Under the pieces are notes generated by a model. That model did not search any database. It was not told where the DNA came from and saw only the letters and a program-made list of their open reading frames with translations. The translations under genes and the position numbers were made by a program. From Planctomycetota bacterium (GTDB lineage: Bacteria; Planctomycetota; Planctomycetia; Pirellulales; UBA1268): DNA of 5,797 nucleotides. Shown here one piece after another: positions 1 to 5,444 of this stretch. The DNA lies in NCBI GenBank assembly GCA_003670825.1, contig QWQL01000099.1:1-5797 (forward strand), read 5' to 3'. Position 1 is the stretch's first letter. Every line of letters starts with the position of its first letter.

Positions 1-136
1 TCGCGAGGTTCTCGGAGATGATCTTGTGGAGGGGAGTCTTCTCGGGGCGGCGACGCTCGTAGCGGCGGCGTGGTGCCGGGCCGGCATGCGGCCGGAGGCT
101 GGGCCGCGCGGGAAATCCGCAGAGTGCAGCGACCAT
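1..136 (-). CDS. IS91-type transposase, N-terminal part (runs off left edge)
   Basis: Reading leftward from an ATG at 136 there are 45 codons without a stop, and the frame leaves the window. After an Ala/Pro/Arg-rich leader of about 25 residues comes RRRYERRRPEKTPLHKIISE. That pattern (Tyr-x-Arg-Arg-x-Pro-Glu-x-Thr-x-Leu, then an amphipathic helix with SEN) matches my memory of how IS91-type transposases begin, just before their zinc-binding domain. These enzymes mobilise DNA by a Tyr-dependent, rolling-circle-like mechanism. The catalytic part lies outside the window, so function and integrity cannot be judged. No clear Shine-Dalgarno precedes the ATG, so the start is a best guess. Two hairpins lie 24-70 bases upstream, and a possible tail of a related transposase lies beyond them. 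The family call rests on a short N-terminal pattern only. Confidence 0.55.
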   Translation of the reverse strand, partial: MVAALCGFPARPSLRPHAGPAPRRRYERRRPEKTPLHKIISENLA

Positions 137-159
137 GGGCAGAGCGGCGGGCGGACGGA

Positions 160-206
160 AGTAGTGATCTCCCGTACACTACTGGCGGGATGCCGCCCCC
201 CGCCAG
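160..206. repeat. Two adjacent inverted repeats upstream of the transposase
   Basis: AGTAGTG (160-166) and CACTACT (177-183) form a perfect 7-bp stem with a 10-base loop. CTGGCGGG (182-189) and CCCGCCAG (199-206) form a perfect 8-bp stem with a 9-base loop. The two stems share bases 182-183, so they would compete or stack. IS91-type elements carry hairpin-like sequences at their terminal sites, and the end upstream of the transposase is the termination end, so this could be that end. The pairing is seen directly; the role is inference. Confidence 0.45.
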
Positions 207-222
207 CGGTGGGCACGCGGCT

Positions 223-354
223 CTACGGTTCTTCAGCAGCCGCCCTGTCAGAGGGTCGGGAACGCGGCGGCGGCTCGAGCGGTTCGCCCAAACGCGTCAG
301 AATCGTCCAGATCAGGATTTCCAAGGCAGGCCACACCCGCCTCGCTCGCGCAAT
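223..354 (-). pseudogene. Possible C-terminal tail of an IS91-type transposase
   Basis: Directly after the PIN gene stop (355-357) and in the same frame, 43 codons run without a stop to a TAG at 223-225. The stretch includes EILIWTILTRLGEPLEPPP. The 'ILTxLGEPLEPPP' segment resembles the C-terminal tail of IS91-type transposases as I remember it. The first dozen residues do not fit that family, nor do those after PPP. With no start codon and no upstream body, it would be a fragment of an older or partly deleted copy lying next to the transposase head at 1-136. It may instead be chance coding-like sequence in GC-rich DNA. The call depends on one short motif. Confidence 0.35.
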
Positions 355-826
355 TCAGTCATCCTGCGAGAGAATGGCCGCGAGCAGGGGCGACTGATCC
401 GGCAGGAATGGGTTGACGAGCGTCACGCCGCGCCATGTGAAACCATGCTGAAGGTCTTCACTGAGCACGATGCGGCAGTGATTCTCTGCAGCAACCGCCA
501 TCACAAGCGCGTCCCACATTCGAAACTCGTGTTTCCCGAAGAGATCGAACGCCGACTGAAACGAAGCCCACGTTGAGTCGCTGACGTCAAATGAGTCGGC
601 CCAGCCAAGCACGGCGTCGCGGGCAGCCTCGCGAGTCCGCCCCGCCTTTCGCGTGAGAACCAGCATCAACTCTCCAAGCACTTGCGCGGGCAGCATGACG
701 GCCGGCTCGGGCAGCCGCTCGATGAGTCCGATGGCAACCCGACACCGCTCCGCATCTCCGACACCACTCCGCATCTCCGACACCCTCGGCGTATGCGAGC
801 ACGTTGGTATCGATGGCGACCCGCAC
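355..826 (-). pseudogene. PIN-domain toxin (VapC-like), frameshifted by a 19-bp duplication
   Basis: PIN-domain toxins of type II toxin-antitoxin modules are metal-dependent RNases that cut tRNA or rRNA. From a GTG at 826 the protein starts MRVAIDTNVLAYAEGVGDAE, then falls out of frame and would end at 587 after 79 residues. The rest of the domain lies in another frame, ending at 355. Removing one 19-bp repeat unit (period 19 across 748-784) joins the two halves into a 150-residue protein of normal PIN length. In that restored protein the acidic residues sit as expected: D6, E46 (LGELM), D99 (WDALV) and D118 (SEDLQ). The GTG lies 2 nt after the antitoxin stop, so the pair forms a coupled operon. 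As sequenced the toxin should be inactive: the first frame lacks E46, D99 and D118, and the second lacks D6. The duplication could be a fixed mutation, a reversible slip or an assembly error. Confidence 0.85.
739..784. repeat. 19-bp tandem duplication inside the PIN gene
   Basis: The 18-mer CTCCGCATCTCCGACACC occurs at 748-765 and again at 767-784, a period of 19. The 19-base periodicity reaches back to 739 with one mismatch (G747/A766), about 2.4 copies in all. Because 19 is one more than a multiple of three, the extra copy shifts the PIN reading frame; with one copy fewer the frame is intact. Confidence 0.9.
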
Positions 827-828
827 GG

Positions 829-1065
829 TCAGTTCTCGTAGAGTTCGTCACGGGTCCAGTTGCGGGCCCCAGCCGCTGGCTGTTGTCGCAATCGCTCGAG
901 CAGTATGCGTTTCGCTGCCTGCCGCTCGCGACCGCTCCCGCGAACCGGTGCGATGGTCGCCACGGGCCTGCCGCGCGACACCACAGTCACATGCTCTCCC
1001 TGTGACACTTCGCGGAGGACGCGGGAAAAATGGCGGTTGGCGTCGGCGGCCGAGATTGTTTTCAT
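829..1065 (-). CDS. Phd/YefM-family antitoxin
   Basis: This 78-residue protein reads MKTISAADANRHFSRVLREV then SQGEHVTVVSRGRPVATI. The 'ISAADANRHFSRVLREV...GE.V.VVSRGRPVATI' pattern is that of the Phd/YefM antitoxin N-terminal domain, which dimerises, binds the operon operator and represses it. The C-terminal third (basic, then NWTRDELYEN) is the part expected to wrap around and block the toxin. The ATG at 1065 was chosen because the family begins MKTIS. An ATG two codons earlier (1071) and a GTG at 1104 are in frame, but the added residues are not family-like. No strong Shine-Dalgarno is visible. The stop sits 2 nt before the PIN toxin GTG, the classic antitoxin-first layout. The antitoxin is complete while its toxin is frameshifted, so the module is probably inert or a relic. 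Confidence 0.85.
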   Translation of the reverse strand: MKTISAADANRHFSRVLREVSQGEHVTVVSRGRPVATIAPVRGSGRERQAAKRILLERLRQQPAAGARNWTRDELYEN

Positions 1066-1086
1066 GGTCATCACGTTCAGCGTGCA

Positions 1087-1126
1087 GTAGTGTTGAACTA
1101 CCACATAGTATTGGGCGTGTCGTCAA
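1087..1126 (-). promoter_or_regulatory. Candidate antitoxin promoter/operator region
   Basis: On the minus strand TTGACG (1126-1121) could be a -35 box, but the sequence 17 bases on (TGGTAG) is a poor -10. Just downstream, GTAGT (1087-1091) and ACTAC (1097-1101) form a 5-bp inverted repeat with a 5-base spacer, about 20-35 bases before the antitoxin ATG. That is where a Phd-type operator would be expected. The region also overlaps the likely end of the IS3 element, so part of the promoter may come from the element. Weak evidence. Confidence 0.25.
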
Positions 1127-1135
1127 GAGCCTTTT

Positions 1136-1705
1136 TTATGGCTGAGGCGTAGCCGAAGCAAGCGGACAGGGGCGGCGCGACTCCGGGGCCGGGGGGCGGT
1201 ACCCGAGTGAGCTGTGCGGTCGGACCGTGTTGTATCCCTTCCGCCAACGCTCGATGAGCACCTTGCCCTCGAGCAGCGTATCGAACACCCCGCGGGCCAG
1301 GAGCTCATCCCGCAGCTTCCCATTGAAGCTCTCGGTGTAGCCGTTTTCCCAAGGGGATCCAGGCTCGATGGAGAGCGTCTTCACCCCGACCCGGCCGAGC
1401 CACTCCCGCACTCGTGTCGCGGTGAACTCGCTGCCGTTGTCGCTGCGGATGTTGTCAGGCACACCCTGGCGCACGAACAGGGCGCTCAGCCGTTCCAAGA
1501 TGTCCTCGCTCGTCAACTTCCTCGACACGTCGATCGCCAGGCATTCCCGTGTGAACTCGTCCACGATCGTCAGCATCCGGAACGCGCGGCCGTCCGCCGT
1601 CCGATCCATGACGAAGTCGTAGCTCCAGACGTGGTTCCGGTGCGTCGCGCGTAGCCGAATGCACGACCCGTCTCCAAGCCAGAGCCTTCGTCGCTTCGGC
1701 TGTTT
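1136..1705 (-). pseudogene. IS3-type transposase OrfB, DDE catalytic part, N-terminus deleted
   Basis: From the codons for KQPKRRRLW (about 1705) to the stop at 1136 the sequence is a clear IS3-family integrase core (rve): GDGSCIRLRATHRNHVWSYD, then RMLTIVDEFTREC, then RSDNGSEF and NGYTESFNGKLRDE, ending YNTVRPHSSLGYRPPAPES. All three catalytic acids are present: D of WSYDFV, D of RSDNGS and E of YTESF, with 35 residues between the last two (DDX35E). Missing is the roughly 100-residue N-terminal part of OrfB with its HTH and HxxYGYRR-like segment. An ATG at 1777 opens this frame but adds only out-of-frame orfA sequence. The frame is -1 relative to orfA, the native IS3 relationship, so the deletion kept the register. 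The product, if any, should be inactive. Confidence 0.85.
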
Positions 1706-1911
1706 GCGTTCTCCTTCTGGAGGTCCTTCAACCGCTTGGCCTGATCCGTTCGCAGGCCGGCGTATTCCCGCTTCCAACGGTAATACGTCTGCTCGGTCAC
1801 GCCAAGCTTCCGCACCACCTCGGGCACGGTGTTCCCTTGAGCCAACCCAACCTCAGCCTCGCGGAGCTTCTCGATGATCTGCTCCGCCGTGAACTTCTTT
1901 CCTCGTGGCAT
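1706..1911 (-). pseudogene. IS3-type transposase OrfA (HTH), C-terminus deleted
   Basis: Starting at the ATG at 1911 the protein reads MPRGKKFTAEQIIEKLREAE, followed by VPEVVRKLGVTEQTYYRWKREYAG and AKRLKDLQKEN. This is the OrfA helix-turn-helix (Transposase_8, HTH_Tnp_1) that recognises the element ends. The start is favoured over an upstream ATG (1938) because GGGAGG lies 7 bases before it and the family begins MPRG/MPKK. Normal OrfA continues with a leucine-zipper-like tail (KENARLKK...LKEA). Here the frame crosses into orfB sequence right after KENA, at about 1705-1710, and runs as out-of-frame nonsense to 1570. The DNA-binding head is intact, but the dimerisation tail and the usual frameshift site are gone. 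Confidence 0.8.
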
Positions 1912-1995
1912 CTCGTGCCCTCCCTTGGGTTGCACCACCCAGAGATTCTCTCTCTGAGACCCGAGTTATGGGTTCAGAATGGGTTCGCCACTTTG

Positions 1996-2023
1996 TCCTC
2001 GGGAGCCGCCCAACTCCCGAGGA
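1996..2023. terminator. Perfect 10-bp hairpin between tRNA-Leu and the IS element
   Basis: TCCTCGGGAG (1996-2005) pairs perfectly with CTCCCGAGGA (2014-2023) around an 8-base loop. It lies 23 bases downstream of the tRNA-Leu 3' end. A T-run (GTTTTTGATC on the minus strand) comes before the hairpin rather than after it, so it is not a standard intrinsic terminator in either direction. It could be a transcript-end hairpin of the tRNA unit or an insertion-site feature. Confidence 0.4.
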
Positions 2024-2045
2024 TCAAAAACCCCCAGAAAACAAA

Positions 2046-2128
2046 TACCGAAGGTGGGACTTGAACCCACACGCCCTTGCGGGCAACGGATTTTGAGTCC
2101 GCCGCGTCTGCCATTCCGCCACTCCGGC
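2046..2128 (-). tRNA. tRNA-Leu (anticodon CAA)
   Basis: This 83-nt gene folds as a class II tRNA. The acceptor strands are GCCGGAG (2128-2122) and CTTCGGT (2053-2047), with G1-U72 and G-U wobbles, then discriminator A (2046). The D arm is GCG...CGC. The anticodon stem GCGGA/TCCGT holds the loop CTCAAAA, giving anticodon CAA, which reads the Leu codon UUG. The long variable arm TGCCC-GCAA-GGGCG is typical of Leu tRNAs. The T arm is GTGGG-TTCAAGT-CCCAC. The 3' CCA is not encoded (the next bases are TTT), so it must be added after transcription. The gene marks the border between the accessory island, downstream of its 3' end, and the core genes on the other side. Confidence 0.93.
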
Positions 2129-2281
2129 TCGGGAGAATTGCACTCCTTGGGGCACGATCCTACGAACCCGCCGCAGGCCATGCCAGCCATCCGGGCGGCG
2201 CGGCTAGAATGCCTGGGATCCCTTCGGTTTCCCCCGCGATCTTTCCCCGAGCTCACTCCCCTACGGAGGCATCGTAACGCC

Positions 2282-3163
2282 GTGTCGATCAAAGACGCCT
2301 ACAGCAGCGGACGATTCGGTCTCTCCTTCGAACTCTTCCCCCCGAAGACGCCGGAGTCGGAGCAGGCGATGTGGCAGACCGTCGAAGAACTCACGACCTT
2401 CGACCCAGCCATGATCACCTGCACCTACGGCGCTGGCGGATCGACGAGGGGCACCACGCTCGACGTGCTCAAGGGCGTGATGGCCCGCCACGCCCTGCCC
2501 GTGGCCAGCCACCTGACCTGCGTGGGCAGTTCCGTAGCCGAACTCCGCGAGTATCTCCGCGAAGCTCTCCAACTCGGCGTGGCGGCCATCGTGGCGCTCC
2601 GCGGCGATCCACCCAAGGGCGAGACGGCCTTTCGCCCGGTCGATGGTGGACTCCGCTACGCATCGGAACTCGTGTCACTCATCAGGGCGGAGTTCCCGGA
2701 GTTTGGCATCGTCGTCGCCGGCTATCCCGAGACGCACCAGGAGGCGGTGAGTCCTGAGGCCGATCTCGACAACCTGAAGCGGAAGTGCGACGCCGGCGGC
2801 GACGTGATCGTGACGCAGCTCTTCTACGACAACGCCGACTTCTTCCGGTTTCGCGACGAGTGCGCGGCCCGCGGCATCCGGGCGGCCATCGTGCCAGGCG
2901 TGATGCCGGTCACCAACTACACCCAGGTCCGCCGCATCGCCAGCCTCTGCAAGGCCCGGCTCCCCGACTCGTTCACTCAGAGCTTCGAGGCGGCCGGTGC
3001 CGACGAGAACGCCCAGTTCGACGCAGGCGTGTCGTTTGCCGCCAGGCAGGTCGAGGAGCTGATCGAAGCCGGTGTGCCCGGCATCCACTTCTACGTGCTC
3101 AACAAGTCGCCGGCGACCATCCGCGTTCTCGACCACGTCGGCATGAAGCGCTCGGTGGTGTGA
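2282..3163 (+). CDS. metF: 5,10-methylenetetrahydrofolate reductase
   Basis: MetF reduces 5,10-methylene-THF to 5-methyl-THF with FAD and NAD(P)H in the cytoplasm, supplying the methyl group for methionine synthesis. The 293-residue protein has the family landmarks in order: FELFPPKT (16-23, including the conserved Glu17), TYGAGGSTR (48-56), HLTC (77-80), LRGDPP (106-111), AGYPETH (146-152), KCDAGGDVIVTQLFYDN (168-184) and PGVMPVTNY (from 205). The length fits the family norm of 290-300. The GTG at 2282 was chosen because a GGAGG (2265-2269) lies 12 bases upstream and the next residues (SIKDAYSSGRFGLSFE) match a usual N-terminus. The frame stays open further upstream only through the antisense of the tRNA gene. 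A weak -10-like TAGAAT is at 2205-2210 without a convincing -35. It is a single gene, convergent with the response-regulator unit. The call is firm. Confidence 0.96.
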   Translation: MSIKDAYSSGRFGLSFELFPPKTPESEQAMWQTVEELTTFDPAMITCTYGAGGSTRGTTLDVLKGVMARHALPVASHLTCVGSSVAELREYLREALQLGVAAIVALRGDPPKGETAFRPVDGGLRYASELVSLIRAEFPEFGIVVAGYPETHQEAVSPEADLDNLKRKCDAGGDVIVTQLFYDNADFFRFRDECAARGIRAAIVPGVMPVTNYTQVRRIASLCKARLPDSFTQSFEAAGADENAQFDAGVSFAARQVEELIEAGVPGIHFYVLNKSPATIRVLDHVGMKRSVV

Positions 3164-3177
3164 CGCGGCGCCTTGGG

Positions 3178-3216
3178 TGCGGGCCCCGCAGCGTGCGGGC
3201 CCGCAGCGTGCAGGCC
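3178..3216. repeat. GC-rich tandem/palindromic repeats after metF
   Basis: Fifteen bases after the metF stop, TGCGGGCCCCGCAGCG (3178-3193) is followed directly by TGCGGGCCCGCAGCG (3194-3208) and a partial third copy, TGCAGGCC. The second unit contains the perfect palindrome TGCGGGCCCGCA. RNA from either strand would fold strongly, but no T-run follows, so it may act as a non-canonical transcription end or simply be slippage-prone repeat. Confidence 0.5.
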
Positions 3217-3293
3217 AACCGGTCGCCCCAGGCTCCTTCTGCGGCACCATGCCCAACGATGATGCCGTGAGAACACTGGCACCCCCTCGGACA

Positions 3294-3334
3294 CCACCAC
3301 AGGTTTCCCGTGCGGCCGGTTCCTATCGTGGTGG
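3294..3334. terminator. Possible bidirectional terminator stem between convergent genes
   Basis: CCACCAC (3294-3300) is the reverse complement of GTGGTGG (3328-3334). The pairing extends inward, imperfectly, through AGG/CCT with a small bulge. The stem overlaps the last codons of the response-regulator gene and lies between the two converging genes. No T-run is present. The rest of the 3164-3322 gap shows only the GC-rich repeats listed separately. Confidence 0.3.
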
Positions 3335-3793
3335 CTGATCGTCGTCCATGGTGCGGATGTAGCTCCGCAGCCGCTCCAGTTCGTCGGTCACGTGCCGGAG
3401 TTTGAGCATGTTCTCGACCCGCTTGACGAGTTCCACGCGGTTCACGGGCTTGGAAAGGAAATCGTCGGTACCCGCCTCTACCGCCCGCTCGATATCGCCA
3501 AGCTCACCGAGCGCGGTGACCATCAAAATCATGATCGGGCTCGTTGCCGCGTCCGATTTCAGCCGCTGACAGACCTCGAAACCCGAGAGCTTCGGCATCA
3601 TCACGTCGAGCAGCAGCACGTCGGGCTTAAACGCCGCCACCTTGTCGAGCGTGTCGGCCCCGTCGACGGCTGTGGCGATCTCGCACGTGACGTCGGAGAG
3701 ATACACCTCGAGCAACTCGCGATTGGGCTCGTTGTCGTCGGCAATCAATACGCGGGGCATGCGGGGCTGGGAGGCGGCCTTGGACGTGGGCAT
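3323..3793 (-). CDS. Receiver-only response regulator (CheY-like)
   Basis: A 156-residue protein made of one REC domain and a short helical tail. From the ATG at 3793: an Asp pair at D19-D20 (VLIADDNEPNRELLE), phospho-acceptor D63 (VLLLDVMMPKLSGFEV), T93 (MVTALG) and K115 (FLSKPVN). All residues needed for phosphorylation and switching are present, so it should be a working phosphorelay output or intermediate. The tail (VKRVENMLKLRHVTDELERL) is amphipathic, like the linker after REC domains in PleD/PatA-type proteins, but no output domain follows, so partners must act by protein contact. The frame also opens at a GTG (3835), 3 nt after the upstream stop. The ATG at 3793 is preferred because the extra residues are Pro-rich and not family-like. 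No histidine kinase is nearby. The domain call is firm; the start is uncertain. Confidence 0.9.
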   Translation of the reverse strand: MPTSKAASQPRMPRVLIADDNEPNRELLEVYLSDVTCEIATAVDGADTLDKVAAFKPDVLLLDVMMPKLSGFEVCQRLKSDAATSPIMILMVTALGELGDIERAVEAGTDDFLSKPVNRVELVKRVENMLKLRHVTDELERLRSYIRTMDDDQPPR

Positions 3794-3838
3794 GGAGACG
3801 TCATCCGGGGGAACGGGGCCGGCGGACCGGCACACGGG

Positions 3839-4378
3839 TCAGGGCGACTCGAATACCGACTGGCTCTTCACGATCGCCATGTCGTCGGGAAACGTGTGAA
3901 AGGCCTGGATGATTAGGCTGCGAGGACGCGTCTCGACGTCGATCCAGCTCAGGGCTCCGAGCGCCACTCGGCCCCCCGACTCGAAGCGGTGGAGCAGCCC
4001 CCGCTTCGAACCCGCCTCCACCAGTTCCTGCTGAAAGGCCCAAAACACCTCCTGCTGAACCGACTCCAGCTGGAAGCACGTCTGGTACGAGGCTCCTCCC
4101 CGGCACTCCATCCGGTCACTCCGTTCGCCCGCAATGCGATGGGAGAGCAGTCGCCGCTTCTGGGGCAGGGGCTGGATCCCGCTCGTGGCCACTTCGGTGA
4201 GCGTCAGGCCGTCCCTCCGCCATGTCACCAGATGGCCGGCAGTGGTGATCGAGATCGTCGCCGTGTAGCTACCGCGATCGATCGACCTCGTGCCGCGAAT
4301 CTCGAACAACTCCGGGTGCAGCGTCCGCCCGTAGAGCTGGAACACCAGTTCGCCAACCTTGGGTCGCAGGGATATCAC
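3839..4378 (-). CDS. Conserved protein of unknown function, tentatively DUF2617
   Basis: From the GTG at 4378 this is a 179-residue soluble protein with no signal peptide or membrane segment. The N-terminal part reads VISLRPKVGELVFQLYGRTL then HPELFEI, followed by alternating hydrophobic strands (YTATISITTAGHLVTWRRDG), a middle with DRMECRGGASYQTCFQLE, and a C-terminal half rich in aromatics (EVFWAFQQEL, LIIQAFHTFPDDMAIVKSQS). The pattern recalls small planctomycete proteins annotated DUF2617; I am only moderately sure of that number. The GTG at 4378 is chosen over the upstream GTGs (4402, 4393) because AGGAGA lies six bases before it. The two conserved-looking Cys residues may matter but have no metal-site spacing I recognise. 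It is co-transcribed with the receiver protein, 3 nt apart at the closest possible start, which suggests a shared pathway. No function is assigned. Confidence 0.75.
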   Translation of the reverse strand: MISLRPKVGELVFQLYGRTLHPELFEIRGTRSIDRGSYTATISITTAGHLVTWRRDGLTLTEVATSGIQPLPQKRRLLSHRIAGERSDRMECRGGASYQTCFQLESVQQEVFWAFQQELVEAGSKRGLLHRFESGGRVALGALSWIDVETRPRSLIIQAFHTFPDDMAIVKSQSVFESP

Positions 4379-4454
4379 GTCATGTCTCCTCACCGCAACC
4401 ACACCGCACGAACAAACGTTACGTCTGATTCACCGACCCGCCTCGATCGACCCC

Positions 4455-4484
4455 AGTATACGAATCCCAGACCGCAACAACCAA
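4455..4484 (-). promoter_or_regulatory. Sigma70-like promoter of the unknown-protein/response-regulator operon
   Basis: On the minus strand TTGGTT (4484-4479) and TATACT (4460-4455) are separated by 18 bases. Transcription would begin near 4448, leaving a 5' leader of about 70 nt before the GTG at 4378. The -10 matches the consensus at five of six positions; the -35 matches less well. It also lies just after the 3' end of the CPBP gene, so that gene and the operon may be transcribed separately. Confidence 0.5.
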
Positions 4485-4502
4485 GGTGAGGTAGACAGGC
4501 TT

Positions 4503-5327
4503 TCACAACAGCCCCACGAGGATGTCGTAAACAGCGTGTGTTCCGGCCGCCACGCCGAAGCCGCGAATGGAAAACAGCAGGGCGAAAAACAGCCCCGCCA
4601 GAAAACGGAACGTGAAGCTGTAGATGGCAAAGGAATCGCCCAGCGGCCCCACGTAGTGCGCCGCACTGAACAGCAGGCTCGAGGTCACGACCGCCCAACA
4701 GGCGGCGGAGACCGTCGAAAACCCCAGCCGTTCGAAACTCCAGGCCAACACCGGCAGTAGAAGCAGGCGGAACAAGACCTCCTCGTAGAGTCCGGCCCCG
4801 CAGAAGGCGACCAGTCGGGCGAGAACACCTTCGTCAACGGCCGCAGCCGCGGCGAGCGGCCAGAGCCGTTCCTGGAGCCGGGCGACACCGATCAGGGCGG
4901 CGGCCCAGACCAGGCATTCCAGGGCCATGCCGGCCAGCACGGCCGGGCTGAATCGCCACTCGTCGTGCTCGATGTGATGCCAGGCCAAGAGCCCGATCAC
5001 GGTGAGCGTCGGCAGCAGGAAATACGCACCAAAACCGAGGGCGTCCAGAAACTGCCGCAGCCACACGTCGGCCCCATTGCGGGGCGATCCGCGGCCCAGC
5101 AGCAGCACGCCCCCCTCGTAGGCCAGCACCAGCGGCATCGCAAACAGAAGGCTCGTCAACGGCGTCCGCGAGAGGCTCCAGTAACTCGGGCTCTCGCTTG
5201 CGGAGCCATCGTCCACGGCCGAATCCCGCGGGCCACCCCCACCCATTTCAGCGTCGTCGGCGAGGAACCCACCGTGAACAGCGAATGGATCGTCATTCGG
5301 CTCTGACTCGTTCATGGCTGCACCCAT
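4503..5327 (-). CDS. CPBP-family intramembrane metalloprotease (CAAX protease-like)
   Basis: A 274-residue polytopic membrane protein of the CPBP/Abi family, whose members cleave prenylated or other membrane-bound substrates with a metal held by Glu and His residues. After an acidic, Gly/Ser-rich cytoplasmic tail of about 50 residues come several hydrophobic spans (about 57-78, 95-116, 128-149, 168-198, 205-223, 233-254 and 257-274). The catalytic motifs are intact: EEVLFR (E182, E183, R187), FSAAH (F220 to H224) and HAVYD (H264 to D268). The substrate is unknown; bacterial members include bacteriocin-immunity and maturation proteases, and nothing next to this gene suggests a peptide precursor. 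Start: ATG at 5327, with an equally possible ATG at 5315; neither has a clear Shine-Dalgarno. It ends 125 bases before the next leftward gene. Confidence 0.88.
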   Translation of the reverse strand: MGAAMNESEPNDDPFAVHGGFLADDAEMGGGGPRDSAVDDGSASESPSYWSLSRTPLTSLLFAMPLVLAYEGGVLLLGRGSPRNGADVWLRQFLDALGFGAYFLLPTLTVIGLLAWHHIEHDEWRFSPAVLAGMALECLVWAAALIGVARLQERLWPLAAAAAVDEGVLARLVAFCGAGLYEEVLFRLLLLPVLAWSFERLGFSTVSAACWAVVTSSLLFSAAHYVGPLGDSFAIYSFTFRFLAGLFFALLFSIRGFGVAAGTHAVYDILVGLL

Positions 5328-5428
5328 TCGTCACACCACCGGGCGGGCCAAGGGCCCGGGCTCACCTGCGATCCCGACACAGCACACCACACGACGACCC
5401 GCGCCGACAATGCTTGCACGGTTGGCAT

Positions 5429-5444
5429 CAAAAAATCTTTTTTG
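5429..5444. repeat. A6/T6 palindrome
   Basis: CAAAAAATCTTTTTTG is a 16-bp inverted repeat with a two-base centre, standing out in GC-rich DNA. On the minus strand it is overlapped by TTGACA (5448-5443), a perfect -35 box, but no good -10 follows at normal spacing. It may be a bent-DNA or weak terminator-like element upstream of the CPBP gene. Confidence 0.4.

Larger units (their letters stand above)
1094..1976 (-). mobile_element. IS3-type insertion sequence, internally deleted
   Basis: The element contains the beginning of orfA and the catalytic end of orfB, both read leftward. Intact relatives are roughly 1.25-1.35 kb; this copy is about 0.88 kb, consistent with the loss of about 400 bp between the two genes. 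The ends are tentative. The left boundary is set at TGAAC (1094) and the right at GTTCA (1972-1976), giving TG...CA ends as in IS3 elements, but the longer terminal inverted repeat is poor and no flanking target duplication is evident. A subterminal 6-bp inverted repeat, CAGAGA/TCTCTG, lies at 1940-1956. The element sits between the tRNA-Leu gene and the toxin-antitoxin pair. Lacking the orfA tail and the orfB N-terminal region, it is unlikely to move by itself. Confidence 0.6.

Noticed and set aside
26..576. Two rightward open frames over the left edge
   Set aside because: They are antisense to the transposase head and the PIN gene, with Arg/Pro/Gly-rich low-information products typical of GC-rich shadow frames.
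1214..1654. Rightward 146-codon frame
   Set aside because: It lies fully antisense to the conserved IS3 catalytic core, and its product has no recognisable pattern.
1979..2281. Upstream extension of the metF frame (101 more codons)
   Set aside because: It runs through the antisense of the tRNA-Leu gene and the hairpin; the added residues are not MetF-like, and a GTG with GGAGG upstream gives the normal length.
2675..3256. Leftward 193-codon frame
   Set aside because: It is antisense to metF; the open frame follows from metF codon bias.
3392..3916. Rightward 174-codon frame
   Set aside because: It is antisense to the receiver protein; His/Gly/Val-rich shadow product.
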